From: Diphasiastrum complanatum
Lineage: Eukaryota; Streptophyta; Lycopodiopsida; Lycopodiales; Lycopodiaceae
Assembly: GCA_029204225.1 (NCBI GenBank)
Contig: CM055099.1
Span: 52,533,298-52,597,297, forward strand
Length of the DNA: 64,000 nt
Direction: 5' to 3'
Positions 10,219 to 21,931 of the stretch are shown piece by piece; within the stretch, counting starts at the first letter, position 1; every line of letters starts with the position of its first letter. Made by a program: the position numbers and the translations under genes. Under the pieces are notes generated by a model. The model did not search any database. It was not told where the DNA came from and saw only the letters and a program-made list of their open reading frames with translations.

Positions 10219-11571
10219 ATGGACCAACATACAGATCCTGAAATCCCAGACGATTATCCATACAAGGTAAGGTCCCCTACAACTGAACAAATCAGACATC
10301 GTAGATTCTACCGAATGCGGTCCCAACCCTATGAGCCATCCACAAATCCATTCGAAGGACAAGAACATGATAGAGCCGAGTCCTCGCGAGCTAGAACCCA
10401 TGTTCATGGTGTTGAAACATCCCATGCCAGAACCAACCTTAATGGAGTCTCTGCTACCCACAATGCTCATCATGAGAGACGTACACCCAAGCTAGATCTA
10501 CCAAAGTTTGACGATAGTTCAGACCCTCAAAGATTTTTGCAAATCTTTGAGAATGCATGTGATGTGTATGGCGAAACATCTCCCATTGTTATGGTCCAAC
10601 TGTTTTCGATGACCATGATTGCTAAAGCACGTGATTGGTTTTTCAACCTTGATCGTGAAGATAAGACAGACTGGTCAATCTTGAAAGAGTCTTTTATCAA
10701 GCGTTTTAAGCCCTTTCGCTTGATCGAGAGTCCTTTTGTCAAATTAAGTAACATCAAGATGGCAAAGGATGAACATGTACGAGACTATATCAAGCATTTC
10801 AAATGCCTCAAAAGTCAAGTACAGGAACAACCCTCCGAACAGATGCTCATCATCTGGTTTTTAGTTGGCCTTCCAAGATGGATTAGACATGAGCTTAAAT
10901 CCAATGATGAATATATGAGCCTCAAATTAGCTATGTCTGATGCCATCAAGGAAGAAGACGAAGGATCAGATGTTGACGAATCCAGGGAAAGACGAGCACC
11001 ACGTGCTCCTCTCCATGAGTCAAAGCCGATCGAGGATACCCGAGATCAGCTTTGAAAATCCCAGTTGGAGTTGTTTAATAAGCAACATCAACTACAGATG
11101 GAGAAACTCACCAATGAGTTTCAAGCTACCCTGAAGTCTATCCAAAGCAGTATGCCTAGTCAGTCAAACCTTGCACAGGTACCTTATAGATGGAAACCAA
11201 TATGGTGCCCACACTCCCGGGCTATGCATCCTGTTGATGCTTGTCCTTCATATCGACCTATTCAAGCACATACAGTTCAACAATATGAAGAACACCCATC
11301 ACAATCTGGAAATGCCTTACCTTATCATGAATATCCACCAGCAAGTCCAGAACCACTAGTCATACAAGAGGGCTACGCCGTTATACAAGAGCCACTGCAC
11401 ACCAGATGTTTCATCTATGGTGAAACCGGCCGCTTCATAGTTGATTGTCCAGTTAAGACCCAGTACCATGCTGAGTGTCCCGACTGTATCCGAAAACATA
11501 GTTTCAAAGACTGTCCAAAGCAACCAACTAAGATCCTACCTGCCCGTCACGTCAGTTATGAATCACAATAG
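10219..11571 (+). pseudogene. gag: Ty3/gypsy gag with decayed paired zinc knuckles
   Basis: The first frame (10219-11055, 278 codons) starts at an ATG and carries the retrotransposon capsid pattern: PKFDDSSDPQRFLQIFENA, AKARDWFFNLDREDKTDW and FIKRFKPFRLIESPFVKLS. A stop at 11053 with a frameshift leads into 11065-11571, which starts with a coiled-coil-like MELFNKQHQLQMEKLTNEF. That frame ends in two zinc-knuckle-like units. The first, CFIYGETGRFIVDC, has Y and R where the second Cys and the His should be. The second, CPDCIRKHSFKDC, is complete with a CX2CX3HX4C spacing. The double unit resembles that at 44108-44464. Confidence 0.85.
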
Positions 11572-13850
11572 GATCTTCACGACAACAACACGAGCACCAT
11601 AGCAACCAACAGTTATACCTGCTGCTCAATCGAGAAGTTTCTTGTAAACTTCTACATCACCATCCAATACACCAGTTCCATAATGCAAAAAGACACTAAT
11701 ATGAAATGAGACCTTGTCGAAAGAAAGTGAAACCGATATTCCATCATCTACTACAATGTCCAACCAAGAGCAACCTCCACAGGGAATTGATAGTTTTTCT
11801 CCCCTTCTACAACCTCAAATCTATTTGTCTTTCCACATGCTGATAAGATTTCCAATGTGCCAATACACAATATTTCTCGGATTCAAAAATCCAGATAGAA
11901 ATTCGGTTTTGAATCTCTTGTTCACAGAGGTCCTCAGGACGTAGTACCTCAATAATACCTGCATCTCAAGCTATATCTTACAATATCTGCTATCAATGAT
12001 GGTAGATTTTAGTGTAACCAACCCTGTCTTGTTTTGACAAGGGCATGTCAGAGTAAGTCACATTACTCTACAAAACAACTGAAATATTGCAACTATCAAG
12101 GTACATTATCAATGTTGATGAATGCAAGTTTTGTTCGACAAGTGCTATACAGTTCTCACTCTTTGTCATGTTTGTTTATTTCCTTATTTCTCTTCACCTA
12201 TTTTGTGTGATTGATTTTTGCATGAGAAATAGCTATTGCACAAGAGTCTTCTGTAAAGCATCTCCAAAACACATTTTCATTCATCTATCCATCTTCAGAT
12301 TCCCTTGTATAGCAGTTTAGGATTTTTGAGACATATGAAAAATCCATGTCAACTTAGAGTTGATTCCTGCATCTCATTGCCATATTATTCTTTGAGTCAA
12401 CTACAGCAAGATCGAAATAAATTTAGTTAAAATTTGTTCAATCTTTAGTCCAGTCTCATGTTCAACAAGTTTCAACTACGTGTTCCACACGTCGATCCAA
12501 TCCTGAGCATGAACAGTCACCAGCAACAACATCCCCACCAACAGATTTTGAGGGGGGGGGGGGAGAGAGTGGATCTGCTTGGATCCACTAGAGCAGTTGC
12601 GCTGCCAGCAACAACACCAACAAGATCGACAACCAAGGTCACAAACCCAAAGTCGACAATGACAAGGCTAAAGAAGACAGATGGGCAATCTAAAGCAACT
12701 CAATCAGAAGAAGTATTTCAGTCATGATGAAGATCCTTCAAAAAAGAGAAACACAAGCATTGGAACCAACCTCTCGTCATACATCTGCATCCATTCTCAT
12801 GCCTATCATCCACACCATCTACCGTTGTCACCACCACCCTTCCTTCCATCTGTTTGTTTACCATCAGTTTACTGTTCTTTTGAGAAATTCTCAGTTTTTG
12901 ATAGTCTTATCGAAGCAGCTGATAGATCATTGCAAGTGTCTTGTGGAGACCAACTACCACCAATATTGGTTGTTCAGCCGAAAACGATCTACAGAAGCAG
13001 ACGAAGCAGCTAGAAGAAATAAAGAGAAAGATTCAAGAAGCTGAGGAGGAAAGGACAAAACTTAAGAAACAGATGAGTCAGATCAATCTTGATCAAAAGA
13101 AACTCTCTGGAGTAATGATAGTTGAATCCCCTCCTATGAAGCCCAAAGAGATTCAAAAGTAACGGGTCAAAAGAAAGAGCTGCAAAAAAAAAAGATGAAG
13201 ACAACCGTGAACCTGCAAATAAAGCTCCTCACCCAGCAAGTGGTAGTCAAAGCTCGACATTGCAAGAGTCCAAGGCTGCAACTGTAGAACTATCAGTTCC
13301 TTCACCCTACCACCAAGCCTTCATCATGTTTCCTTACCGTCCATCCAAAACTGTTCCTACCACCAATTTTTGATGAATCCATCCCCTTGAGACTGATAAT
13401 CAAAGTTTGTGCAACCTGCAGATCAAAGGTTTTCCTTGAGACTGGAACTTCAACTGAGAGAAGAACCATGGAAACACCCAGAGGCAAATGGAGGATATAG
13501 ACCTCCCAGAAGATAGAATCTGCCAAGAAACCAAAGATGAAACTGTCAATGGCAGATACAAGTGACTAAACAAAGAGACACATGGAAAGCACTCATGCAT
13601 GCAGAGTTGTGAAGCTATTGAGAGCTCTACAAATTTTGAGAATGTCAACCCATTATAGCAATAAGACATTCTGATCCAATGGCGGCAATTTGTGAAAACA
13701 ATTTTTGTGATAAAGACTGGCGACAATAAGCACTTGGTTTTATGCAAGCAAACGAGGATCTACGCTTTTCCAAGTGACGATCGAAGATGCCAATGCAAAG
13801 TGGAGCGACATCGTCCAATATGAGTTGCAGTGGGTCTTGCAACACATTAG
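11572..13850 (+). other. Decayed region after the gypsy gag
   Basis: No protease, RT or integrase motif is visible. The part at 12458-13162 has short Gln/Ser/Thr-rich frames and a charged helical segment (EEIKRKIQEAEEERTKLKKQ near 13011-13070). It includes an 11-base G run near 12550. It may be old pol sequence or unrelated. Confidence 0.4.
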
Positions 13851-14560
13851 GGGTGGGATGATGTTGGCTGATTTTGTCGAATCCCCAAGATACTCGGACA
13901 GAGCAACTCAAGAGCACCTCTCACCTTAGACCCGAGGAGGTCTCTGAGAAGACGAGACTAATGAAGACTGAGAGCCGAGTATGAGAGCCGAGAAATGCTA
14001 GTTAGTAATAACAAGCAATAACTGTGTAAGCCTCATGGTGAATCCTAGAAGATGGAATGACCATGTAGGAACTAGTATTTCTAAGCAAATGTGATAAATG
14101 CAAGTAGACCCCTCTTAAAGAAAGTAGAGTGAGCCACCTTTTGATGGTGACCTCTAGTGGAGAGCAATATTCCACTTGTAATTTGTGAAATGTGGAAATT
14201 CCACTAGGATGCCACCTAAGGAGCTCTCTTGCTTATTTAAGAGACTCCCTCTTTGTGAATAGGAGCAAGTTTGCATTGTATCTACTCCATGTTTAATGAG
14301 AAGATTTCCCATGAGTTTGATGCTACACTAAGCTCCTTGATCATGATGGTTTTCTTGAGTGATGCCCCTATGATCATGCCCTTCCATTTATATTGTGTGT
14401 GGTTGTGGATTTAGAGTGGATTAGTTTTCTTGATTTCCTAGTTGTGGATTAGATTTCTTGTTTTCTTGTGGATTAATGTAGGAGCCAGCATTCAAGTAAA
14501 CTAAATAGGCTAGAAATGTGGCATAAATCTTGCATATTCTCTAACATTCTAGTTCTTGAT
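13851..14560 (+). repeat. Possible LTR with TATA-like box
   Basis: The stretch has the look of an LTR: no coding signal, GCTTATTTAAGAGACTCCC near 14231-14249 as a possible core promoter, and a following CT/T-rich leader. I found no second copy and no primer-binding site after it, so the call is tentative. Confidence 0.3.
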
Positions 14561-14778
14561 GTTCTTGGGATGTCCAAGAATCAAAAGACTGGTTAGTTTC
14601 TTGATTCTTAGACTTCTAACATGTTGTAGTTTAGTTCTTGTTTCTTGTTTATCAGTTATGCAAATGTAGCTCAGTTCAGTGTAGTGTAGAATCTGATTTC
14701 AATCCATATTTAGAGTAAGTAGCAGTAGAATCTATAGAACGTTCATTTGGGCTACACTCTGTTCTGTGAAAGAGCGTT

Positions 14779-15305
14779 CTAGGCTTGCATCTTTATGTAG
14801 GAGTTATTCAGTCCGTTTCTGCCTGGCCTGGGCATTGTAACAAGTAAGAAGCAGTCAAGTAATGCCCAACGAGCCTGGTAAATAGGTCTGCAAGCAAGAA
14901 GCAGAAAGGTAAACAACAGGTCCTCTGGAGCAAGGGATTTCTCAACAGAGGACTCCCAAAAACATCGCAAAAATAGCCAAAATCCAATCTGGATAAAGCT
15001 AATAAGGACGACAAAAACAAATATGTTTTTATTTGCCTCCGCTGCATTCTGATAAATGTGAATGCTGTCGAAATTAGAGAGGGGGAAAATTGAAAAAGAC
15101 AAATAAAAATAATAAAAGCTAATCTAATCAAATACTGAAAAGTAAACGGTAAATTGCCATCTAGAGCAACAAAAAACTCTAGAACGATGGTGAATTGCTT
15201 CTTCATGATTCGCAGTTGGCGTCCTTCAGTTGCCTTGAGTGCATGCTCATCTTCTTGGAGCATGGCACATAAGGTTGCCAACTCTGTGTCCTTGGTGGTG
15301 AGCAC
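14779..15305 (-). CDS. Unrecognised reading frame, 165 codons
   Basis: The minus frame starts near 15305 and opens with a charged helical segment (TELATLCAMLQEDEHALKATEG), followed by hydrophobic stretches rich in Phe and Leu. The helical start could be a gag or host-gene exon, but the rest looks like chance translation. I see no family motif and no clear splice sites. Confidence 0.2.
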
Positions 15306-15664
15306 AACATCATGAAGTTTTCGTTGATCCTAATATGTTTGTAGCATTCAGGCAGAGTGATCCTTGTAGTACTCGACGTGCTTTCTCTAGAGTTTCTATG
15401 CGACTTATACTCCTCTTTCGTGGGAGACCGCTTTACGACAAATTTCTACATGAACCGACAAATTGATGATTGTAATTCAGTTTAAACAAATTCACAAATA
15501 AAATTTGAATTACGACAATATCAAATTCAACATATTGGTGGGGAAACTTATGAAATGGGCATGAAAAGAACTTGGCCGCCACTGCCAAGGTTAGAAGGCC
15601 CTGCAGTCCTAGTCGCTTCTTAGTTGCCTCTCATTGTTGCTCATCACGCCTCCCATGTGGCGTG

Positions 15665-16262
15665 ACATCCAGATTTGATCAAATTTCAAATCAGGGGAGG
15701 GGACTGGAAACTCTCTATAAACTGGTGAACGACTGTGGCCTTTACAAATTGGATGTTGCAAAACCGGGACAATATGGTTTAGCCACCTCGACGACATCAC
15801 AATCAAAATTGTGGCATAGAAGATTAGGCCACTTGAACTATGGGAGTCTTAGATTGATGGTGAAGCTGAAGATGGTAAATGGTCTACCAGCTTTACAGGA
15901 TGATCCAACTCCATTTGTGAAGGATCTGTTATGGGGAAGCATCACAGGGAGACATTGAAGAAAGGTGGAGCTACAAGGGCCAAGAAACCACTTGAACTCA
16001 TTCATAGTGATTTGTGTGGCCCAATGAAGTCCATGTCGATGGGGGGAGCCTATTAATTTAATGACTTTCATAGATAATTACTCTAGGAGGACATGGATAT
16101 ATTTCTTGAAGAAGAAATGATCCGATGCTTTTGCTCACTTCAAGGAATTCAAGGCTTTAGTGGAGAACCAATTGGATGCATGAATCAAAGTGCTTAGATC
16201 AGATAGAGGGGGCGAATACAAGTCAGATGATTTTAAAAACTTTTGCAAGGAACATGGCTCTT
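15665..16262 (+). pseudogene. Ty1/copia GAG-pre-integrase and integrase fragment (broken)
   Basis: The fragment reads DCGLYKLDVAKP and LWHRRLGHLNYGSLRLM (zinc-binding His pair), then in shifted frames PLELIHSDLCGPM, TFIDNYSRRTWIYFLKK, SDAFAHFKEFKALVE and LRSDRGGEY. The catalytic D (HSDLCG) and D (RSDRGGEY) are present, the third (E) is missing. There are at least three frameshifts or stops. Similarity ends abruptly near 16262. Confidence 0.85.
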
Positions 16263-16600
16263 AATTGTTGGAATTTCTAGCTCATTCATGAAGCCACTAG
16301 GCTTGTTCTTCATAAACATGTCACGTGGATAAGATGACACATATTCATGGGTCATCTCACTATCTTCATATGAATTTGTTGGGGACATTATCTTGATGAC
16401 ATTATATGAAGGGCATGCACACTTGGATCAATACATTCCTAGCCTATAAATTATTGTTGAAGAAAATATTGTATTCCCAATTTGTTTTTTGCTTTGCTCT
16501 TGCTTGTTGTGATTTTTGTTATTTGTGTACTTTGGTGGACAATGTCATCTTGTACCTTTTGATGATTCATCAAAAACGCATCTTCATGTATGTCTATAGG
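16263..16600. other. No recognisable feature
   Basis: A/T-rich spacer between a plus-strand copia integrase piece and a minus-strand copia gag. Confidence 0.5.
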
Positions 16601-16639
16601 AGTTTGAGATGGATGTCTCAACAACTGCATTGGCTTGTT

Positions 16640-17485
16640 GACTTGATCATTGCTTCTCGTTGTTGTTTTTGAACTTTAATATTCTACAATTACGGATGTC
16701 ATGATTAGTGCATTTGTAGTACTTGCAGAACATCTTCTTCTTAGGTTGTGGATTCAATGGTTGCTCTTGATTCCGAGTCACCTTTTGATTTGCTTTCAAT
16801 TGTTTTTGGCCTTTCTTTTTTTGGTTTTTTCAAGGGTTTGTTTGAATATAGAGCATGCGAATATGTGTTTGAAGAAATGGAAGCATAACAAATTTTTCAA
16901 TTGTCTTCCCACAACAACATAACAATCTCTAGAAAGAGTTAGATCTGAGTGTGTTAATATAATCATCACCCAATTCTCATATATAGGTGGCAAGCATGAT
17001 AGCAATTCATAATTGCATGTTGATTGTTGGTAGCTGAACCGACAACTGCCATTTGCTACAAGAAATTTTTGAATTGATTTATGTGATTTGTTAATGAATC
17101 ACCACTAGTCATTTGATATATGTGATTTGTTAATGAATCACCACTAGTCATTTTGAGTGAGAAGAACTTTTTTCTAAGATGTAACTTGGAAGTAACGTCT
17201 CTCACATCATACAATGTGCTAAGAATGTCTCGTGCTTCCTTCAAAGTTTGAGCTTCAGATACATGGCCGACTTTGAGTATCTGATATATTAAGAATTATT
17301 AGTGCAAAAGTTGTACCATCCTTTAGTTTCCATATAGAGATGGTTGTGTCGTTAGCATCGAGTTTGTTGATAACGTCCCACAACTCCTTGGCCATTAGCA
17401 TGGTTTTCATCTTAAATTTTCATAAATGAGAATTGGATCCATCTAGCTTGTCTATAATGAGACAAGCCTTACTTTGTGAATCCAT
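16640..17485 (-). pseudogene. gag: Ty1/copia gag, minus strand (broken)
   Basis: Reading down from an ATG at 17485 the frame gives MDSQSKACLIIDKLDGSN and FKMKTMLMAKELWDVI. It then shifts to LKEARDILSTLYDVRDVTSKLHLRKKFF within 17244-17056, then LPPIYENWVMIILTHSDLTL. A zinc-knuckle remnant CKYYKCTNHDIRNC lies near 16735-16690, with Tyr for the second Cys. Several stops are present. A 39-base in-frame duplication lies inside (separate feature). Confidence 0.8.
17077..17155 (-). repeat. 39-base tandem duplication inside copia gag
   Basis: The codons for MTSGDSLTNHIYQ are followed immediately by MTSGDSLTNHINQ, a 13-residue in-frame repeat. The DNA copies differ by only a few bases, so the duplication is recent relative to gag decay. 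Confidence 0.85.
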
Positions 17486-17589
17486 ATGGAAGTAGTCTTT
17501 TGATAGTTAGAATGATCTGTAAGTGACTTAAACATAGTCTAGTGATATTATCAGAACAAGAAAACAATTATTCTATTAGTATGTGTAGA

Positions 17590-18468
17590 GACCCTACATG
17601 TTCTCTTTTATGTATTTAGATTTATCTTTTTTTTATGATAAGAATAGTTTTTGCTTTGTGAGTATGTGATAAAGTAGAAGAAAAATAGCCTAAGTCCATT
17701 TCAATTCAGTATTGAAATAGGAATCGATCCAGTATCGATATTACATTCTGACCCTGAAGATAAGTAATTCTGGCAGTTCAGAAGTTATAAAATGCTTATT
17801 CTAGTTGGAGAACAGTCGCGAGGCTATAAAGAGCCCCAGTACTTGCATTTTCATTTGAAATGAAGTAGAGAAAAGACATTGAGTTGGTCTATTCTCAGTC
17901 TATGGTTGTGAATAGTTTACGATCTTTATGCTTCTCATTTGAAAGACTAGACTTATGAAGTTATGTTCATATGGCAGACTCACTATATAAGTGATCATTG
18001 CTATTCATCGATGCAATTAATGTATGATTCAGTACATAGACTTGTCGAGTCTTAATCAGACTGAAGCAAGTAACAGAGTCACTTGTATCAAGTACATATG
18101 TTTATCTGATCACATGAGTACAATGAGAGGGGATGTTCGATTCTCTGAGTATGAAGTATGAAGGTGCTTGTGTAATTAATTGAAAGATCTATTTGAGCCA
18201 ATTCTGATCATACATAGCTATTGAATGGAAGAGTCATTTGCATCATCGGAAATATCATACAAATCAATATTACTCTTGAATCAATTAAACTTAAGATAAG
18301 GCGATAATGGCTACCTATGCATTATCTATTGATAATCAACTAGTAATCTATTTCACGACATATTACTCTTACAATATTATCTATTTCAATCCTTATCAGA
18401 GACGATATCTTTAATAACACATTTAAAACTATAGAACATAGTTTAGTGAGTTCACATGATCTAAATTT
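17590..18468 (+). repeat. Probable LTR upstream of a tRNA-Asp primer site (ends uncertain)
   Basis: Non-coding A/T-rich stretch directly before the primer-binding site. There is no second copy in the window, so its left end near TGTGTAGAGACCC is a guess. Confidence 0.35.
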
Positions 18469-18488
18469 TGGCACCGTTGCCAGGGATC
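18469..18488 (+). promoter_or_regulatory. Primer-binding site, tRNA-Asp type
   Basis: TGGCACCGTTGCCAGGGATC differs from the plant tRNA-Asp-type site (TGGCGCCGTTGCCGGGGA and close forms), used by Athila/Tat gypsy elements, at about two positions, both G to A. This suggests methylation-driven decay. Confidence 0.6.
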
Positions 18489-18547
18489 AACAATGGTAAT
18501 ATTATTTGTGAAGATATATGTAGTCATTCAAGGAACTTCATTCGATA

Positions 18548-19260
18548 ATGACTCAAAGAGGTTTTCTTAGACATACACGTAGATTATTTCTTCGAAAAGT
18601 TGGTTACTTCAGAAGATTGATTCGGAATGTTGAACGACAAATTGTGTTACTACTGGAGAGTCTTTTGAAGACTTAAGGAGAATTTGAATGGACTGTTGAA
18701 CATGAATACTATTATGAAATTATTGTCATAGCTATTTCATTCTATCCATCAAATCGGAACGATACCAAAATTGAAATAATAAGAGCATTTTTTCTATACT
18801 CATTCATCTGCAATCTTGAATTGAAATAGATTAGATTTCGATCTTATATATTTTGATATCATGCTTTAAGCCGACTGTAATATCTTTATTGACTCATTCT
18901 CAGTCTTTCAATTCGAATTTGAAAATGGATTCAAGTACTTGATCTGATAGAAAAAGAAAACCCAACTCGAAAGAACCTCATACTTTAGAAATAGAGCCTG
19001 AAAAGGATAGATCATTAAGCCCACCAAAGTTAGAAGAAGGTGATGTTGATCCGGACAATATGGTAGCTCCATCATCTACCTCTTCGAAGACTTGACATGA
19101 TTATTTTAAAGGCAAACCCTCTAAAGATGTAGACAGTCATTTAAAATTTTGAGTACCATATGGGTATCAATATAAGGAGGTGAACGAGTTGTAGAATGGT
19201 ATAAACTGGGACGATATCTAATCAAGGGTGATACCGGCCGGTTATCAACCTAGGTATGAA
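18548..19260 (+). pseudogene. Fragmentary coding remnant after the tRNA-Asp site
   Basis: Short plus frames read MTQRGFLRHTRRLFLRK from 18548 and, after 19010, PPKLEEGDVDPDNMVAPS and DYFKGKPSKDVDSHLKF, interrupted by stops. By position it would be gag of an Athila/Tat-like element, but I recognise no conserved capsid block. Confidence 0.3.
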
Positions 19261-19344
19261 TGTGTATGTTAAAAAGATTCTTCTTAAGGGATGATATCAT
19301 AATTCAAGAAATAGAAAATTTGAGATATAAATTTTATTTACAAA

Positions 19345-19415
19345 AAATAGTAGGGTTTGGGTTTGGAGTTTGGGGTTTTATGGTTTAGGACTTGAATTCT
19401 GGGGCATAGGGTTAA
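19345..19415 (+). repeat. Degenerate GGTTTAG/GGGTTT-rich stretch
   Basis: Clusters of GGGTTTGGGTTTGG, GGGGTTTTATGGTTTAGG and ATAGGGTTAAAG resemble scattered plant telomere-like units. They are too irregular to be an array. Confidence 0.35.
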
Positions 19416-19844
19416 AGTACAAGCCAATGAAATAATGTTTTTGGGTTATGTGGCCTTGCTAAAAATATAATTTTTTTTTATTAAATGTTAAAGATTCAAA
19501 TGCACTTCAAATTTCAAGCTTCTCTAGTCCAAGGAATCCAAAGAAAGGATAGAAAAAGACAATTGAAAAACATTCATGTGGCAAGGCCTTATGCCCTTGG
19601 AGGTTGATGCCCAAAGGCCCAAAGGCCCTGCCGACCAAGGCAGACGGCCTAAGGAAGATCAGGCCTTCCCTGTATTAATTATCTTGGCACAACACCTTAT
19701 AGTCGGCATAAATCCACGATGGTTATAGAGGATACTCACTTGTTTTGTAGTCTCTGGATGATAAATATATTGCAGGTTGATTAAGTTCTTGGTTGTTTTG
19801 TTTTAATTTTGTAAATGATTTTTTACTTCTTCTTTTTTTGACAA

Positions 19845-19926
19845 AGTGTGCATGTGGCCAGCCAATGACGAACCCGGAATGTGCATGTACCATGTGGGAG
19901 CTTGTCATTGGCTGTCCACATGCACT
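19845..19926. repeat. Palindromic element, copy 1
   Basis: The left arm (19845-19869, GTGCATGTGGCCAGCCAATGAC) is the reverse complement of the right arm (19904-19926), with one mismatch and a two-base insertion. The unit can fold into a hairpin of about 22 pairs. It looks like a small foldback or MITE-like element. Confidence 0.65.
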
Positions 19927-20187
19927 CTTTTCATCAAAATTTTCATGTGCTATGTGTCAACTTTTCATTGGTTGTCACAAAAACTTCTACTCCTAAATTT
20001 AGAAGGACATTCTTTCAGAGGTGCCTCCAAAGTGGAAAGAGAATCTGAGCACTTGGCATTAAGTGGGGGGAAGGCTAGAGGGTCTCGAGCCTATGTAGTG
20101 CCCAAGTGAGATTTTTGCATTGTTTTTGTGAGATTTCTTTTAAAAAAGGAAAGGAAAAATCTTTATTTTTCTTTGTCGGCATATATG

Positions 20188-20287
20188 TATGTGAACATTC
20201 AATGATGGGTTGTCGATGGCAAATGCAAATCATGTTGAATGTGCATGTGCCATGTGACATCTCATCATTGGTTATCCACATGCACAT
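20188..20287. repeat. Palindromic element, copy 2 (diverged)
   Basis: The right half (20238-20286) matches the right half of copy 1 (AATGTGCATGT.CCATGTG, TCATTGGNTNTCCACATGCAC). The left arm TATGTGAACATTCAATGATG is a worse complement. Spacing between copies is about 360 bases. Confidence 0.55.
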
Positions 20288-20579
20288 TTATTACTAATTT
20301 TTTTATTGGATTGGCACATAAGGACTGAATTTCTTATTAGATGTGCAAATAAGAGTTGTGGTGACCAAGGCTCACAAAAAAAGCCTTGTATATTTACATC
20401 CAGAATAAGAAGGAAAATCTAAGCACCTGAATTACTTGGGTGATTAGGATATCACAAGTGTCAACTGTTTGGCGTTCTTTGCATGCATTTGTGCAGTACT
20501 TTCCTATTAGGATCACTATGTTTGTTCTGACTTTCGAAGTATTTAGAATTTTGAGAGCGAGAGAGAGACGGAGAGAGAG

Positions 20580-21855
20580 ATGGCTGAATCGCAGCAATTG
20601 GATGGAGAGCGAAACCGGGAAATGCAGGGGGAATCACAGATGCAATCCGGCGCCCAAATCCAACCATTCAACAAAGCAGCATCTCAATCTCAGGAAGGAG
20701 CAGCGCAGGCTGCAGAACAGAAGCAATCTCAGATCAAACAGGTGATGCTTCTGAATTGAGCTGGCTTAAAATACTAGTCGTTTTGATATTCATTGGCAGT
20801 TATGCCTGTTTTCCTGGCTTATTGTTTGATCTTGACTGATTTTGGAGAGTGCAAGACTTGTATTTTCGGGAATGGCGTTGCCAGAATGACGGAAATCAGA
20901 CAAACAGAAGCCAGGCAGGCGGTCAAGGACAAAGCAATCATCCGTTTTCGGATTCTATACAAGCTCGTGCTCAGAAACTGGCTGACGAAGCTGCAGCTGC
21001 TCAAAAGAGAGCGGAAGAGGCAAGCTAGTCCTGCTTGCTTGTGGTGATGGAGGATAATATGAGTGAACATGTACTACACTTCATGCGGAAGGCATGCTCA
21101 ATATGCTCAATATAGTGATTATATTGTTATACTTGTGATGTGGGTTCTACTTTCAGGCATCTCGGAACGCTGCGGCGAAGGCCCAAGAAGCGCTTCAAGC
21201 GTGTCAAGCAGCTGCAGAGCCAGAAGTACTTTGGGAAGAGGCTGTAAAGGTGGCTGCAACTCGTGCAGCCGATCAAGCTGCTCAACTTATAGCTTCTCAA
21301 AGTGCTGCACACCAAAGCGGGGATCAAATTCCTCAAAAATCTAACCATAGGAATGTCCAAGAGCCCCTCGACAAACCCAAGGAACTTCATGGTAACCAGC
21401 AACCTGCGGGACTGACGGCGAAATATCTCGCTGAATGGCAAGCGGCACAGATGCGGCAACCTTTAGCACTAGCAATGCCAATCACTCCAGAGGTTATGCA
21501 AGTTGCTTCTCTGGAGCAAACGATAGGAAGTGCATCAGCGTTGAACCCTCAAGTTGCAGCCCCCCAAGCTGTGGCGCAAGTGCAACCATCTATAGCCGAC
21601 TACATGGCAGCTGCACAAGTGCAACTACAAAACCCAGAAGCTGTAGCAGCTATGCAATCTGCACTGTTGCAACATCAAGCAGCAGTATCAATGCCGGATC
21701 CATACGAACTTGCTGCACATGAAGCAGCAGCTGCTGCCGCAGCTCAGTCGATCCAGGAGCAACATATAGCACCGCAAATGCATTCCAGTCAGATTCCATC
21801 GCCGGCTCCCCCTCAACTCCAACCCCAAGGTCCAAGCCCCATGCAAGAAGGTTGA
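20580..21855 (+). CDS. Probable host gene: Ala/Gln-rich protein, three exons
   Basis: I join 20580-20741, 20885-21019 and 21157-21855, giving 331 residues. All junctions are phase 0. Intron 1 (143 bases) is GT-AG; intron 2 (137 bases) has a GC donor, GAG|GCAAGC, and a TTTCAG acceptor. The start follows a GA-rich leader, common in plant 5' UTRs. Residues 1-75 are Gln/Ser-rich and likely disordered. About 76-145 is an Ala-rich amphipathic helix or coiled coil (IQARAQKLADEAAAAQKRAEE) that crosses the second splice junction, which supports the model. The rest is Ala/Gln/Pro-rich, with an Ala run near residue 285 and a Pro-rich tail. No catalytic motif is visible. Such composition fits a regulatory or scaffold protein, but I do not recognise the family. 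Exon ends are predictions. Confidence 0.65.
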
Positions 21856-21899
21856 TCAGGAATGCTGGACAGTCACCCCTTTCCACCCAAAATCAAAAT

Positions 21900-21931
21900 C
21901 AAAAACTCTCTCTCGCTCGCTCGCTCGCTCG
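21900..21931 (+). repeat. CTCG/CT microsatellite after the gene
   Basis: CTCTCTCTCGCTCGCTCGCTCGCTCG lies about 45 bases after the stop codon, in the likely 3' UTR. Confidence 0.8.
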
